From an uncultured Pelagibacteraceae bacterium (GTDB taxonomy: Bacteria > Pseudomonadota > Alphaproteobacteria > Pelagibacterales > Pelagibacteraceae): a stretch of DNA of 49,638 nt. The notes beneath the pieces were generated by a model. That model searched no databases. It was not told the DNA's origin and worked only from the letters and a program-made list of their open reading frames with translations. The stretch covers positions 1 through 49,638 of the forward strand of contig CACFVE010000007.1 in NCBI GenBank assembly GCA_902569735.1, written 5' to 3'. This document shows positions 36,451 through 44,437 of this stretch, in pieces. Each line of letters begins with the position of its first letter. Position 1 is the stretch's first letter. Both the position numbers and the translations under genes were made by a program.

Positions 36451-37254
36451 TTAATTTTTCAATTTAATCGATTGTTTAATTTTTACTAATGAGAGTATGA
36501 ATAAAAACAAGGAAGCCGCAATGATTGATGGTCCTGAAGATGTATTAAACTGTAACGAAGTAAACAAACCCAAAATTACAGACAACAAACCTCCAAGTAC
36601 TGAACAAATTACCATACTCTGGGGGCTTGAAGAAATATTTCGTGCCATTGCAGCTGGTATGATTAACATTCCTGTAATTAATAATAGTCCAACCATTTTA
36701 ATTGAAATAGCAATTATCCCAGCCATTAAAATTGTAAATATAGCTTTAGCTCTATCAGGATTTAAACCTTCGGCTTCTGCTAATTCATAATTTACTGTTG
36801 ATGCAAATAAAGGTTTCCAAATCAATTTAAGAATCAATAACATTAATGGCCCCCCTATCCATATAATTAATAAATCATCAGCTGTAACTGCTAATATATC
36901 CCCAAATAATAATCCCATGATATCGAACCTTATGAATGTTAAAAAACCAATTACAACCAGTCCAACTGCTAAAGATGAATGAGCCAAGAGTCCTAATAAA
37001 GCATCACCTGGTAAATTAGTTCTTTTTTGAAGTTGTATCAAAATTAATGCAATTAAAGATGAAATTATGAATACTGAAAGAGCAATGTTAAATTCCAAAG
37101 TATAAGCTAGTGTAACTCCAAGTAAAGCAGAGTGGGCAAGAGTATCACCAAAATATGATAGTCGTCTCCATATAACAAAACATCCAAGAGGCCCAGTTAC
37201 AAATGCAATACCAAGTCCAGCTAATAAAGCTCTTATAAAAAAATCATCTAACAT
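36451..37254 (-). CDS. znuB: Zinc ABC transporter permease
   Basis: The 267-residue membrane subunit of a family 9 metal transporter. It has about eight hydrophobic helices and begins MLDDFFIRALLAGLGIAFVTGPLGCFVIWRRLSYFGD-like sequence (the first half matches ZnuB/ZnuB-like proteins). The conserved LFGDILAVT and ILKLIWKPLFAST blocks follow. Its ATG directly follows the znuC stop, so the two are coupled. Specificity for zinc rather than manganese rests on the neighbouring ZnuA and Zur. Confidence 0.9.
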   Translation of the reverse strand: MLDDFFIRALLAGLGIAFVTGPLGCFVIWRRLSYFGDTLAHSALLGVTLAYTLEFNIALSVFIISSLIALILIQLQKRTNLPGDALLGLLAHSSLAVGLVVIGFLTFIRFDIMGLLFGDILAVTADDLLIIWIGGPLMLLILKLIWKPLFASTVNYELAEAEGLNPDRAKAIFTILMAGIIAISIKMVGLLLITGMLIIPAAMARNISSSPQSMVICSVLGGLLSVILGLFTSLQFNTSSGPSIIAASLFLFILSLVKIKQSIKLKN

Positions 37255-38001
37255 TTAATTTTTTTTTATTTCACCTTCACTTGTATGAATATGATCATGA
37301 CTATGTTTATATCTTGTTAGTGTTTGAGAGGCTTGTTCTCCAAATAAAGCTTTATATTCATTATTTTTTGCGACATCTGATGGAGAGCCTGAACAACAGA
37401 CATGACCGTTTAGGCAAACAACATGGTCAGTAGCACTCATTACGGTATGTAAGTCGTGAGAGATTAATAGTATTCCGCAATTTAATTCATCAGAAATTTT
37501 CTTTATAAGTTCGTATAAAGCAATTTCGCCAGTAAAATCCACTCCTTGTACTGGTTCATCAAGTACTAAAAGATCTGGTTTTTTTGAGATAGCTCTTGCA
37601 AGCAATACTCTTTGAAACTCACCGCCTGATAAGTCGCCCAAATTTTTATCTTTAAGATGAATAACGCCTGTTAAAGATAAAGCTTCGTTAATAGCTTCAT
37701 CTTTAAGATTTTCAGTTAGTACCATGAAATCATTCACTCTAAGTGGCAATGTCCAATCAATTGAAATTTTTTGAGGAACATATCCAACTTTATTCGTATA
37801 TTTCTCAACTTCTCCATCGATTTTTTTATAAATTCCTAAAGCAATTTTAGCTGTTGTGCTTTTTCCAGAACCATTAGGGCCAATAAGAGTAACTATTTTA
37901 CCCTTTTCAATTTGTAATGACACTCCTTTAACGAGCCATTTGCCGTTTATACGAAAACCAGCTTGTTTTAATTTTACTAAAATATTTTGATTTAAGCTCA
38001 T
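37255..38001 (-). CDS. znuC: Zinc ABC transporter ATP-binding protein
   Basis: The 248-residue ATPase. Walker A is GPNGSGKST (41-49), the signature is LSGGEFQRV, Walker B is LLVLDEPVQGVD, and the switch His is in LISHD. The C-terminus is His-rich (HSHDHIHTSEGE), a common trait of zinc uptake ATPases. It is first in znuC-znuB-zur, divergent from znuA across a 72-bp spacer with Zur-like operators. Confidence 0.93.
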   Translation of the reverse strand: MSLNQNILVKLKQAGFRINGKWLVKGVSLQIEKGKIVTLIGPNGSGKSTTAKIALGIYKKIDGEVEKYTNKVGYVPQKISIDWTLPLRVNDFMVLTENLKDEAINEALSLTGVIHLKDKNLGDLSGGEFQRVLLARAISKKPDLLVLDEPVQGVDFTGEIALYELIKKISDELNCGILLISHDLHTVMSATDHVVCLNGHVCCSGSPSDVAKNNEYKALFGEQASQTLTRYKHSHDHIHTSEGEIKKN

Positions 38002-38021
38002 TTTATCTCTTGACTCTAAAA

Positions 38022-38054
38022 CGTTATATTATTACATACTGTTATATTATAACA
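38022..38054. promoter_or_regulatory. Zur operator(s) between znuC and znuA
   Basis: TGTTATATTATAACA (38040-38054) is a perfect dyad with 7-bp arms around one T and closely resembles the Zur boxes of proteobacteria. CGTTATATTATTACA (38022-38036) is a weaker copy 18 bp away with two arm mismatches. They sit in the 72-bp spacer between the divergent zinc uptake genes, 20-52 bp from the two start codons. Repression by zinc-loaded Zur of both directions is the expected outcome. Confidence 0.8.
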
Positions 38055-38073
38055 ATTCTAACATACTATTATT

Positions 38074-39120
38074 ATGAAAAACATTAAAAAATTACCATTT
38101 ATATTATCAATATTATCTCTATTTATTATTTTCTCACCAGCAAAAGCTGACATCAAAGTAGTTGCATCAATAAAACCTATACACTCATTAGCAAGTTATT
38201 TGATGGATGGGGTAGGTAAACCAGATTTAATAGTAGATGGATATGCTTCACCACACGGATTTGCAATGAAACCGTCTCACGCAAAAATGTTACAAAATGC
38301 TGACTTAATCTTTTGGGTTGGCGAAGACTTAGAAAGTTTTTTAGAAAAACCATTAAATTCAATAGCAAAAAAAGCTGAAAAAATAGAGTTAATGGAAATT
38401 AAAGGATTAAATAAATTAGAATTTAGAGAAAGAAACATATTTGAAGGACATGATGATCATGGACACGACGAGCATAAAAAAGAAGATGAACATAAAGAAC
38501 ATGGTCATAAAGAAGATAAACACGATGAACATGGTCATGACGAACATAAAGAAGACGAACATAAAGAACATGGTCATAAAGAAGATAAACACGATGATCA
38601 CCATGAGCATGCTCACGGTGAACATGATCCGCACATCTGGTTAGATCCAATGAACGCAAAAGTGATTTTAAAAGAAATGGCAGAACATTTAATAGAAAAT
38701 GATCAAAAAAATGCATCTACATATAAAGCTAATTTAAAAAAAGCACTCAAAGATTTAGATAAACTTACAAAAAAAGTTAAATCTGAGTTAAATAAAGATT
38801 TTAAATCGATTGTTTTCCATGACGCCTATCAATATTTTGAAAAAAGATTTGATGTAAATGTTCTAGGAGCTTTTACAGTAAATACAGATGTATTGCCTGG
38901 AGCTGAACAATTATCTGAAATCAGAGAAATAATTGAACATGACAAAGTAAGTTGTGTGTTTTCTGAACCTCAATTTAATCCTGACATAATCAATGCAGTA
39001 GCGAAAGATATGAATATTAAAACTGGTGTTTTAGATCCATTGGGAGCCACTTTAACCCCAGGAAAAACTTTATATTTTGATCTAATTAGCAATATGTCTA
39101 AGTCCTTTAAAAGTTGTTAA
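38074..39120 (+). CDS. znuA: Zinc ABC transporter substrate-binding protein
   Basis: The 348-residue periplasmic zinc receptor. A signal peptide ends at about residue 25 (SPAKA). Probable zinc ligands are H61 in ASPHGF, H187 in DPHIWLDP and H249 in VFHDAYQYF. Between them is a long loop (about 127-182) rich in His, Asp, Glu and Lys, made of a near-exact duplication of a 23-24 residue unit. Such loops are seen in ZnuA and are thought to collect zinc. It is divergent from znuC, with the Zur box between them. Confidence 0.95.
   Translation: MKNIKKLPFILSILSLFIIFSPAKADIKVVASIKPIHSLASYLMDGVGKPDLIVDGYASPHGFAMKPSHAKMLQNADLIFWVGEDLESFLEKPLNSIAKKAEKIELMEIKGLNKLEFRERNIFEGHDDHGHDEHKKEDEHKEHGHKEDKHDEHGHDEHKEDEHKEHGHKEDKHDDHHEHAHGEHDPHIWLDPMNAKVILKEMAEHLIENDQKNASTYKANLKKALKDLDKLTKKVKSELNKDFKSIVFHDAYQYFEKRFDVNVLGAFTVNTDVLPGAEQLSEIREIIEHDKVSCVFSEPQFNPDIINAVAKDMNIKTGVLDPLGATLTPGKTLYFDLISNMSKSFKSC
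38458..38598 (+). repeat. Tandem duplication inside the ZnuA His-rich loop
   Basis: A 72-bp unit (38458-38529) is followed by a 69-bp copy (38530-38598), differing by one AAA codon and a few substitutions. Each copy encodes HGHDEH-KEDEHKEHGHKEDKHD, with seven or eight histidines. High nucleotide identity suggests recent or continually refreshed expansion of the loop. Confidence 0.9.
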
Positions 39121-39125
39121 TTACT

Positions 39126-40568
39126 TTATCTTTCAATAACTAAAGTATCTTTTGATCCACCACCCTGCGAACTATTAACAATCGTACTTCCTTTTTTTAG
39201 AGCAACTCTTGTTAATCCCCCTGTAGTTACCCATGAAGTTTTACCAGCTAAGATGAAGGGCCTTAAATCTAGATGCCTTGGCTGAATTCCTTCCTCTGAA
39301 ATTGTTGGTGTAGTTGAAAGTATCTCTAATGGTTGTGCAATATAATCCTCTGGTTTAGATTTAATTTTTTCTATCATTTTATTTCTCTCATCTTTTGAGG
39401 ATTTTGGTCCAATCAATATTCCATTTCCACCTGATCCGTTAGTGGGTTTTACTACTAATTTTGAAATATTTTCAATTACATGGTCTTTATGAATTTTTTT
39501 TCTACATAAAAAAGTTTGAACTTGTTTTAGTTTCGGCTCTTCATCCAAATAAAATTTTATCATTTTATCTACATAAGAGTAAATTGCCTTATCGTCTGCA
39601 ATTCCTGTGCCAGGAGCATTAATTATACCAACATTTCCTTTTCTCCAGCACTTAAATAATCCTGGCACACCAAGAACTGAATATTTATAAAAAACTTTCG
39701 GATCTAAAAAATTATCGTCAATTCTTCTATAAATACAATCAACTTTAAGAGGGCCTTTTACAGTTTTCAAATAAACAAAATCTTTTTCTACAAATAAATC
39801 CTTACCTTCAACTAAAGCTATCCCCATTTGCTCAGCAAGAAATTTATGCTCGAAATATGCAGAATTGTAAATTCCTGGAGTAAGTACGCACATGTGAGGA
39901 TTTTTAGTTCTTCTTGGAACACACTCGAGCATGCAGTGATATAATTTATTTGGATATTGATGAATTGATGCAACTTTATATTTTGTAAACAATTCAGGAA
40001 AAACATCTCTCATTACCATTCGATTTTCTAGCATGTACGAAACCCCTGATGGAACTCTAAGATTGTCTTCAAGAACCTTGAATTCACCATCAATATTTCT
40101 AATTAGATCAACACCAGATATATTAGACCAAGCTTTGTATTTTGGTGAAAAACCATAACATTCTCTTAGATAATAGGGTGACTTAAAAACAAGTTCTTCA
40201 GGTATAATATTATCTTTAAAAATTTTTCTATCGTTGTAAACATCATCTATAAAAAGATTCAAAGCTTTTACTCTCTGTAGCAACCCCTTTGAAACTTTAG
40301 CCCAATCTTTCTTGAGTAATATTCTTGGTATAATATCTAGAGGCCATTTTTTTTCATGAAGCTTTTTACCAGATTCATAAACTCTAAAATTAATACCTCG
40401 AGCACTAATCGTGCTTACACAGTTTTTTTCTATTTCATTTAATTTTTTAATACCGTGTCTATCTAGTATATGAGATATTATTATTGCTTGTCTTCGTAGT
40501 TTACGGTCTGAATTAAGATACTCGTCGTAAGTCTTTTTAGATTCGTATTTTTTCCATAAATTATCCAT
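39126..40568 (-). CDS. Circularly permuted ATP-grasp protein (DUF404/DUF407)
   Basis: A 480-residue protein of the circularly permuted ATP-grasp type 2 family. Recognisable blocks are GSGGNGILIGP (nucleotide binding), VDCIYRRIDDNFLDP, NAPGTGIADDK and RPFILAG. It probably forms an amide or peptide bond by an acyl-phosphate route, but no substrate is established. In many bacteria it is linked with alpha-E, transglutaminase-like and Anbu protease genes. Here only Anbu is next to it, divergently, with 106 bp between them. Confidence 0.87.
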   Translation of the reverse strand: MDNLWKKYESKKTYDEYLNSDRKLRRQAIIISHILDRHGIKKLNEIEKNCVSTISARGINFRVYESGKKLHEKKWPLDIIPRILLKKDWAKVSKGLLQRVKALNLFIDDVYNDRKIFKDNIIPEELVFKSPYYLRECYGFSPKYKAWSNISGVDLIRNIDGEFKVLEDNLRVPSGVSYMLENRMVMRDVFPELFTKYKVASIHQYPNKLYHCMLECVPRRTKNPHMCVLTPGIYNSAYFEHKFLAEQMGIALVEGKDLFVEKDFVYLKTVKGPLKVDCIYRRIDDNFLDPKVFYKYSVLGVPGLFKCWRKGNVGIINAPGTGIADDKAIYSYVDKMIKFYLDEEPKLKQVQTFLCRKKIHKDHVIENISKLVVKPTNGSGGNGILIGPKSSKDERNKMIEKIKSKPEDYIAQPLEILSTTPTISEEGIQPRHLDLRPFILAGKTSWVTTGGLTRVALKKGSTIVNSSQGGGSKDTLVIER

Positions 40569-40674
40569 TTTTTAAATTTTTAATAAATTGAGCAGATTAT
40601 CAAATGCACAAATTAGATAGTAGGTATGATAATAAAGAATTGAATAATTGATGTTTTTTAAATAATAATTAATT

Positions 40675-41400
40675 ATGACTTATTGTGTAGGCATAAAAAC
40701 TAATGAAGGAATAGTCCTAGCATCAGACTCGAGAACTAATGCGGGTTTAGATAACGTTAATATTTACTCTAAAATGCTGACATACGATGTTGGAGATAGA
40801 ACCGTCATTATTGTTACCTCAGGAAACTTAGGAACGTCTCAGGCAGTATTTAAATCTATCGAGAAAGACATCAATGATAAAAAAGCCTCTATCAGTCTTA
40901 ATACGTGTAAAGATTTCGAACAAATTGCATCTTACATTGGTAAACTTAATACAAAACATTCTTCGCCGGATGGCATAAATACTGACAGTCTAGTTTTAGG
41001 ATCTACATTTATTATAGGAGGTCAAATACGTGGGAAAGATTTAGAATTATATATGGTTTATCCTCAAGGAAATTACATTAGGCCTGCAGACAGCAAACCT
41101 TACTTAGTTATAGGCGAAGTAAAATATGGAAAACCTATTCTTGACAGAGTTATAACTCCAAATGTTTCAATTGGGGATGCATCTAGATGTGCCTTAATTT
41201 CAATGGACTCAACTCTTAAGAGCGACTTAACAGTCGGTCCTCCAATAGATATTGCTGTTTACAAAAAAGATCAGCCAAAGATATCTTATCTTAAATGCCT
41301 TAACACTAGTGATGAAGACTATTCTAGAGTTTGCAATCAGTGGTCAGAAAAAGTACTACAAGTATTTGATACCTTTCCTAAATTTGATTGGGAAAAATAA
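40675..41400 (+). CDS. Anbu-type proteasome-like peptidase
   Basis: A 241-residue Ntn-hydrolase of the Anbu (ancestral beta subunit) family, related to HslV and the proteasome beta subunit. It begins MTYCVGIKTNEGIVLASDSRTNAG, where Thr2 would be the catalytic residue after Met removal, with the conserved D and K (SDSRTN and YSKML) behind it. Length is normal for Anbu. It faces the ATP-grasp gene, consistent with the proposed peptide synthesis and degradation system. Substrates are unknown. Confidence 0.9.
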   Translation: MTYCVGIKTNEGIVLASDSRTNAGLDNVNIYSKMLTYDVGDRTVIIVTSGNLGTSQAVFKSIEKDINDKKASISLNTCKDFEQIASYIGKLNTKHSSPDGINTDSLVLGSTFIIGGQIRGKDLELYMVYPQGNYIRPADSKPYLVIGEVKYGKPILDRVITPNVSIGDASRCALISMDSTLKSDLTVGPPIDIAVYKKDQPKISYLKCLNTSDEDYSRVCNQWSEKVLQVFDTFPKFDWEK

Positions 41401-41468
41401 TCTTCAGTCTTAAAATTTAAAAAAATTGTAATAAATCTTTCACAAATAACAATTACAAAGGAGATTAA

Positions 41469-41693
41469 ATGTTTATTAAAAAATATCTTAAATGGATAAG
41501 TACTTTTTTAGTTCTTACAGGTATTTTATTAACAAATTTGAATATGTATCCAATAAATATAATGTTTCATGGTGCTGGAGTTGTTGGTTGGACTATTGCA
41601 GGTTTTATTTCTAAGGATAAAGCAATATTAACTAATTTTGGGTTACAGATACCATTATTTATTATTGGTTTTTATCAAATTTTGGTTCCTTAA
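41469..41693 (+). CDS. Small two- or three-helix membrane protein, unknown function
   Basis: A 74-residue protein with hydrophobic segments at about 9-25, 30-46 and 53-72, and a lysine-rich N-terminus (KKYLK). I do not recognise a characterised family with certainty; it resembles small uncharacterised membrane proteins of marine alphaproteobacteria. The AAAGGAG Shine-Dalgarno sequence at ideal spacing is one of the strongest in the window. It lies 68 bp after Anbu and 26 bp before the arsC-type gene. Confidence 0.7.
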   Translation: MFIKKYLKWISTFLVLTGILLTNLNMYPINIMFHGAGVVGWTIAGFISKDKAILTNFGLQIPLFIIGFYQILVP

Positions 41694-41719
41694 GTTCGGG
41701 ACACTTCAAAACATTTTTT

Positions 41720-42163
41720 ATGAGGAAAACAAAAACAATATTGTTTGTTTGTACTGGAAACTCTGCGAGAAGCATAATAGCAGAAAGTATTGTAAATAAA
41801 AATTACCGAAATCAATTCATCGCATTTAGTGCCGGAAGTAATCCTTCAGGAAAAATCAATCCTTACATTAAAGAGTATCTTGAAGGAAAAAAATTTAATT
41901 TAGACACTTATTATTCAAAAAATTTTGATGAATTTTTAAAAAATGATATTGATATTGATTACGTGATTACAGTTTGTAATAACGCTAATAAAGAAGTTTG
42001 TCCTGTATGGCCCAAAAAAAAGACCATTACACACTGGGATATTGAGGACCCTGTTGAAAAATTTAAAAAAACTAAAAATAAAGATAAAATAAATTTAATA
42101 GCTGAAGAAACTTATAATATAATTAATGAAAAAATTAAAAATTGGATAAAAAATGAAAAGTAA
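41720..42163 (+). CDS. ArsC-type arsenate reductase / low-molecular-weight phosphatase family
   Basis: A 147-residue protein with the P-loop CTGNSARS (C11). Two further cysteines, C86 and C94, in ITVCNNANKEVCPVWP match the redox triad of thioredoxin-linked ArsC rather than a plain tyrosine phosphatase. It would reduce arsenate to arsenite. It overlaps the aquaporin gene by 11 bp, the arrangement of AqpS-type arsenic detoxification in which arsenite leaves through the channel. No ArsR or ArsB gene is present nearby. Confidence 0.86.
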   Translation: MRKTKTILFVCTGNSARSIIAESIVNKNYRNQFIAFSAGSNPSGKINPYIKEYLEGKKFNLDTYYSKNFDEFLKNDIDIDYVITVCNNANKEVCPVWPKKKTITHWDIEDPVEKFKKTKNKDKINLIAEETYNIINEKIKNWIKNEK

Positions 42164-42800
42164 AAAAATATTTATTGGTGAATTTATAGGAAGTTGTTTT
42201 TTAGTCATGATAATTGTTGGTTCAGGTATTATGGCTCAAAATCTAACTGATGACGTCGCTGTAATGTTAATAGCGAATACTTTAGCTACAGGTGCAGGAT
42301 TATTTGTTCTGATTACTTCAATCGGTGATATCTCTGGAGCACATTTCAATCCTGTCGTTACTTTAGCAATGTATTTTACCAATAAGATTAAAAAAAATTT
42401 AATTATCATTTATATCTCAGCTCAAATCTTAGGTTGCATGTTAGGAGTAATGTTGGCTAATTTTATGTTTGATCTTCCTTTGTTACAGCTATCAGAGAAG
42501 ATTAGACCTGGAATAAATATTTTTACAGCTGAGATCATTGCAACTTTTGGATTAATTTTTGTGATATTCGGATCTTTAAAAAGTGGTAAACTTGCAGTCG
42601 CCTCATCAGTTGCTACTTTTATTACAGCAGGTTATTGGTTTACCTCTTCAACTTCATTTGCAAATCCAGCGGTAGCAATTGCAAGAACTTTTACAGACAC
42701 ATTTACTGGAATAAATTACTTAAATACTCCTAGTTATATCATTGCTGAAATTATTGGTGGAATATTAGCTGTCTATTTAATTAGAAAAATTTTTTTATAG
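42153..42800 (+). CDS. Aquaporin (MIP family), ArsC-linked
   Basis: A 215-residue six-helix channel. The first NPA box is NPV (66-68 in SGAHFNPVVTL) and the second is NPA (171-173 in FANPAVAIAR). The Arg that normally follows the second NPA and narrows the pore is V174. These traits recur in ArsC-linked channels and suggest a wider pore suited to As(OH)3 or other small solutes. It starts inside the arsC-type gene, so the two are co-translated. Two hairpins follow the stop. Arsenite efflux is inference. Confidence 0.87.
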   Translation: MKSKKIFIGEFIGSCFLVMIIVGSGIMAQNLTDDVAVMLIANTLATGAGLFVLITSIGDISGAHFNPVVTLAMYFTNKIKKNLIIIYISAQILGCMLGVMLANFMFDLPLLQLSEKIRPGINIFTAEIIATFGLIFVIFGSLKSGKLAVASSVATFITAGYWFTSSTSFANPAVAIARTFTDTFTGINYLNTPSYIIAEIIGGILAVYLIRKIFL

Positions 42801-42809
42801 TTGGAGGGC

Positions 42810-42838
42810 AGCCCAAGGTAATATTAATACCTTGGGCT
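42810..42838 (+). terminator. Strong hairpin after the aquaporin gene
   Basis: Perfect 11-bp arms AGCCCAAGGTA and TACCTTGGGCT flank a 7-nt loop, starting 10 nt after the stop. No U tract follows on either strand, so it is not a classical intrinsic terminator; it may stabilise the mRNA 3' end. It lies between convergent transcripts (aquaporin and ppx). Confidence 0.6.
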
Positions 42839-42852
42839 AATTAATTAACAAA

Positions 42853-42866
42853 CAGTCGGGAGACTG
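42853..42866. other. Second small hairpin between aquaporin and ppx
   Basis: CAGTC and GACTG form a 5-bp stem with a GGGA loop, 14 bp after the first hairpin in the same 131-bp convergent spacer. Orientation is not determined because no U tract flanks it. Confidence 0.45.
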
Positions 42867-42931
42867 ATGAACATTTAATAATATAAAAATGCTAAAAAAA
42901 TATTTAAATTAAGTTAAAGATTTATTAATTT

Positions 42932-44437
42932 TCAAGAATAAATGATATTAGAGTCGACATTCATCTCTCCTGCTAGATTTTTAAGTCTTTTAGTTACTTG
43001 TTTTGAGACTATATCACTATGATTTTTAGGTATTTTCAAAAAAATAGTCTTATTTCTTTTATAAATTTTAAATTCATCTAACAACAACGAAGACATGCTT
43101 GTAAGTGACTCTGCTAACCTTAAAGCAGATCCCACTTGCTTTGAGGATAAAATCTCCTTGTTATTTAGTAAGGTTAGAAACTGATAATTCGGATTATATT
43201 TTAAACCACAATGTCTCCAAAAACTTGCTGATGCAACTTTTACTCTATCTCTATGTTCTAGTTTTAGTAATGGAGTATTTAACACTTCCATAAAAACTAA
43301 CTCTGCTTTTTGAAAAGCTCCTAGGCCCCAATCCATTTTACTTAAGATACAAGCCAAGGTTAGTAATCTTCGATTAAAATATTCGTTGTCTTCAAATAAT
43401 GGTGAAATAAAATTAAAATATTTCTCAAAACTCTTTCCATAGTCCCCTTTTTTAAAAGATATACCATCAGTTTTTAATTTGAAAATTTCATCCTCACTCA
43501 TTCCTTGGTTTATAATTGTATTCATATGCCCCTCTCTTAGTCCACTGATTGAGCAAATAACTTTTGAGGGGCTTGCTACTTCAATTATTTCGTTAAGTAT
43601 TATAGAGCTAAAAGGTAAATAGGGAGTTCTAGATTTAGTAATATATTCCATTGATTTCAAAGATGATTTATTAAATTTTGAAATTCTGTTTAAGTATTTA
43701 ACTGCTGCATCTTTTGAGAGCTTATATTGATGCAAAATATGTAATGGGTGTTTTTCTTTAAAGAGATGATATTTAAATAATGATCTCCAAGTCCCTCCTA
43801 CCAAATATATATTTTTAAATTTCTTTTTAGAAAGCCATTTTTCATCTCTTAAACATTTTCTAACATATTTTCCCAAATTTCTTTTTTTTATAATAGGATT
43901 ATTTTCAAGTCTTAATACTCCAAGAGGTAAAGAGGTTGTTTCAAAAATTTGATTGTTAGAAACTCTGGCAAGTTCTAAACTTCCACCTCCTAAATCTGCA
44001 ACAAGTCCATCTACTTCATCAAATCCTACCATTACACCGTTTGCTGATGTTCTTGCTTCTTCCTCGCCAGATAACACTAGTGGTTTTTTATTAAATATTT
44101 TTTCAATTTCTCTTAAAAATTCACTTGCATCAGTGGCCTCTCTAAAAGCTGCTGTAGCAATAATTTCTAAATCTTGAACGTCTGAAATATCTAAAATTTC
44201 TTTAAATCTATTTAGAACTTTTAAAGAACTTTTAATTCCATCAGGATTTAGTTTTTTAGATTTATCTAGATTTTTTCCAAGTTTGCAAACTGCTTTTTCA
44301 TTAAAAACTGGAATTGGAGAAATTTTAAAATTATCGTATATGAGCATTCTTATTGAATTTGATCCAAGATCTATTATGGCTTGCTTAGACTTTTTATTAG
44401 ACTGAAATTTAAAAAGATTTTTTAATTCTGGTTTCAT
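42932..44437 (-). CDS. ppx: Exopolyphosphatase (Ppx/GppA family)
   Basis: Degrades polyphosphate from its ends, or hydrolyses pppGpp. The 501 residues start with an ASKHA phosphate loop, AIIDLGSNSIRMLIYD. The ADLGGGSLELA block and an HD-like C-terminal part follow. It overlaps ppk by 4 bp, so synthesis and breakdown of polyphosphate are encoded together. Ppx rather than GppA is favoured by this linkage. Confidence 0.92.
   Translation of the reverse strand: MKPELKNLFKFQSNKKSKQAIIDLGSNSIRMLIYDNFKISPIPVFNEKAVCKLGKNLDKSKKLNPDGIKSSLKVLNRFKEILDISDVQDLEIIATAAFREATDASEFLREIEKIFNKKPLVLSGEEEARTSANGVMVGFDEVDGLVADLGGGSLELARVSNNQIFETTSLPLGVLRLENNPIIKKRNLGKYVRKCLRDEKWLSKKKFKNIYLVGGTWRSLFKYHLFKEKHPLHILHQYKLSKDAAVKYLNRISKFNKSSLKSMEYITKSRTPYLPFSSIILNEIIEVASPSKVICSISGLREGHMNTIINQGMSEDEIFKLKTDGISFKKGDYGKSFEKYFNFISPLFEDNEYFNRRLLTLACILSKMDWGLGAFQKAELVFMEVLNTPLLKLEHRDRVKVASASFWRHCGLKYNPNYQFLTLLNNKEILSSKQVGSALRLAESLTSMSSLLLDEFKIYKRNKTIFLKIPKNHSDIVSKQVTKRLKNLAGEMNVDSNIIYS

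Noticed and set aside
35401-38073. GANTC methylation sites as GcrA-controlled promoters
   Set aside because: GANTC occurs in a few spacers (for example 38012-38016), but about as often as expected from base composition.
38416-38716. Three overlapping open frames in other frames of znuA
   Set aside because: They are produced by the His-rich tandem repeat, which lacks stops in several frames; their proteins are low-complexity.
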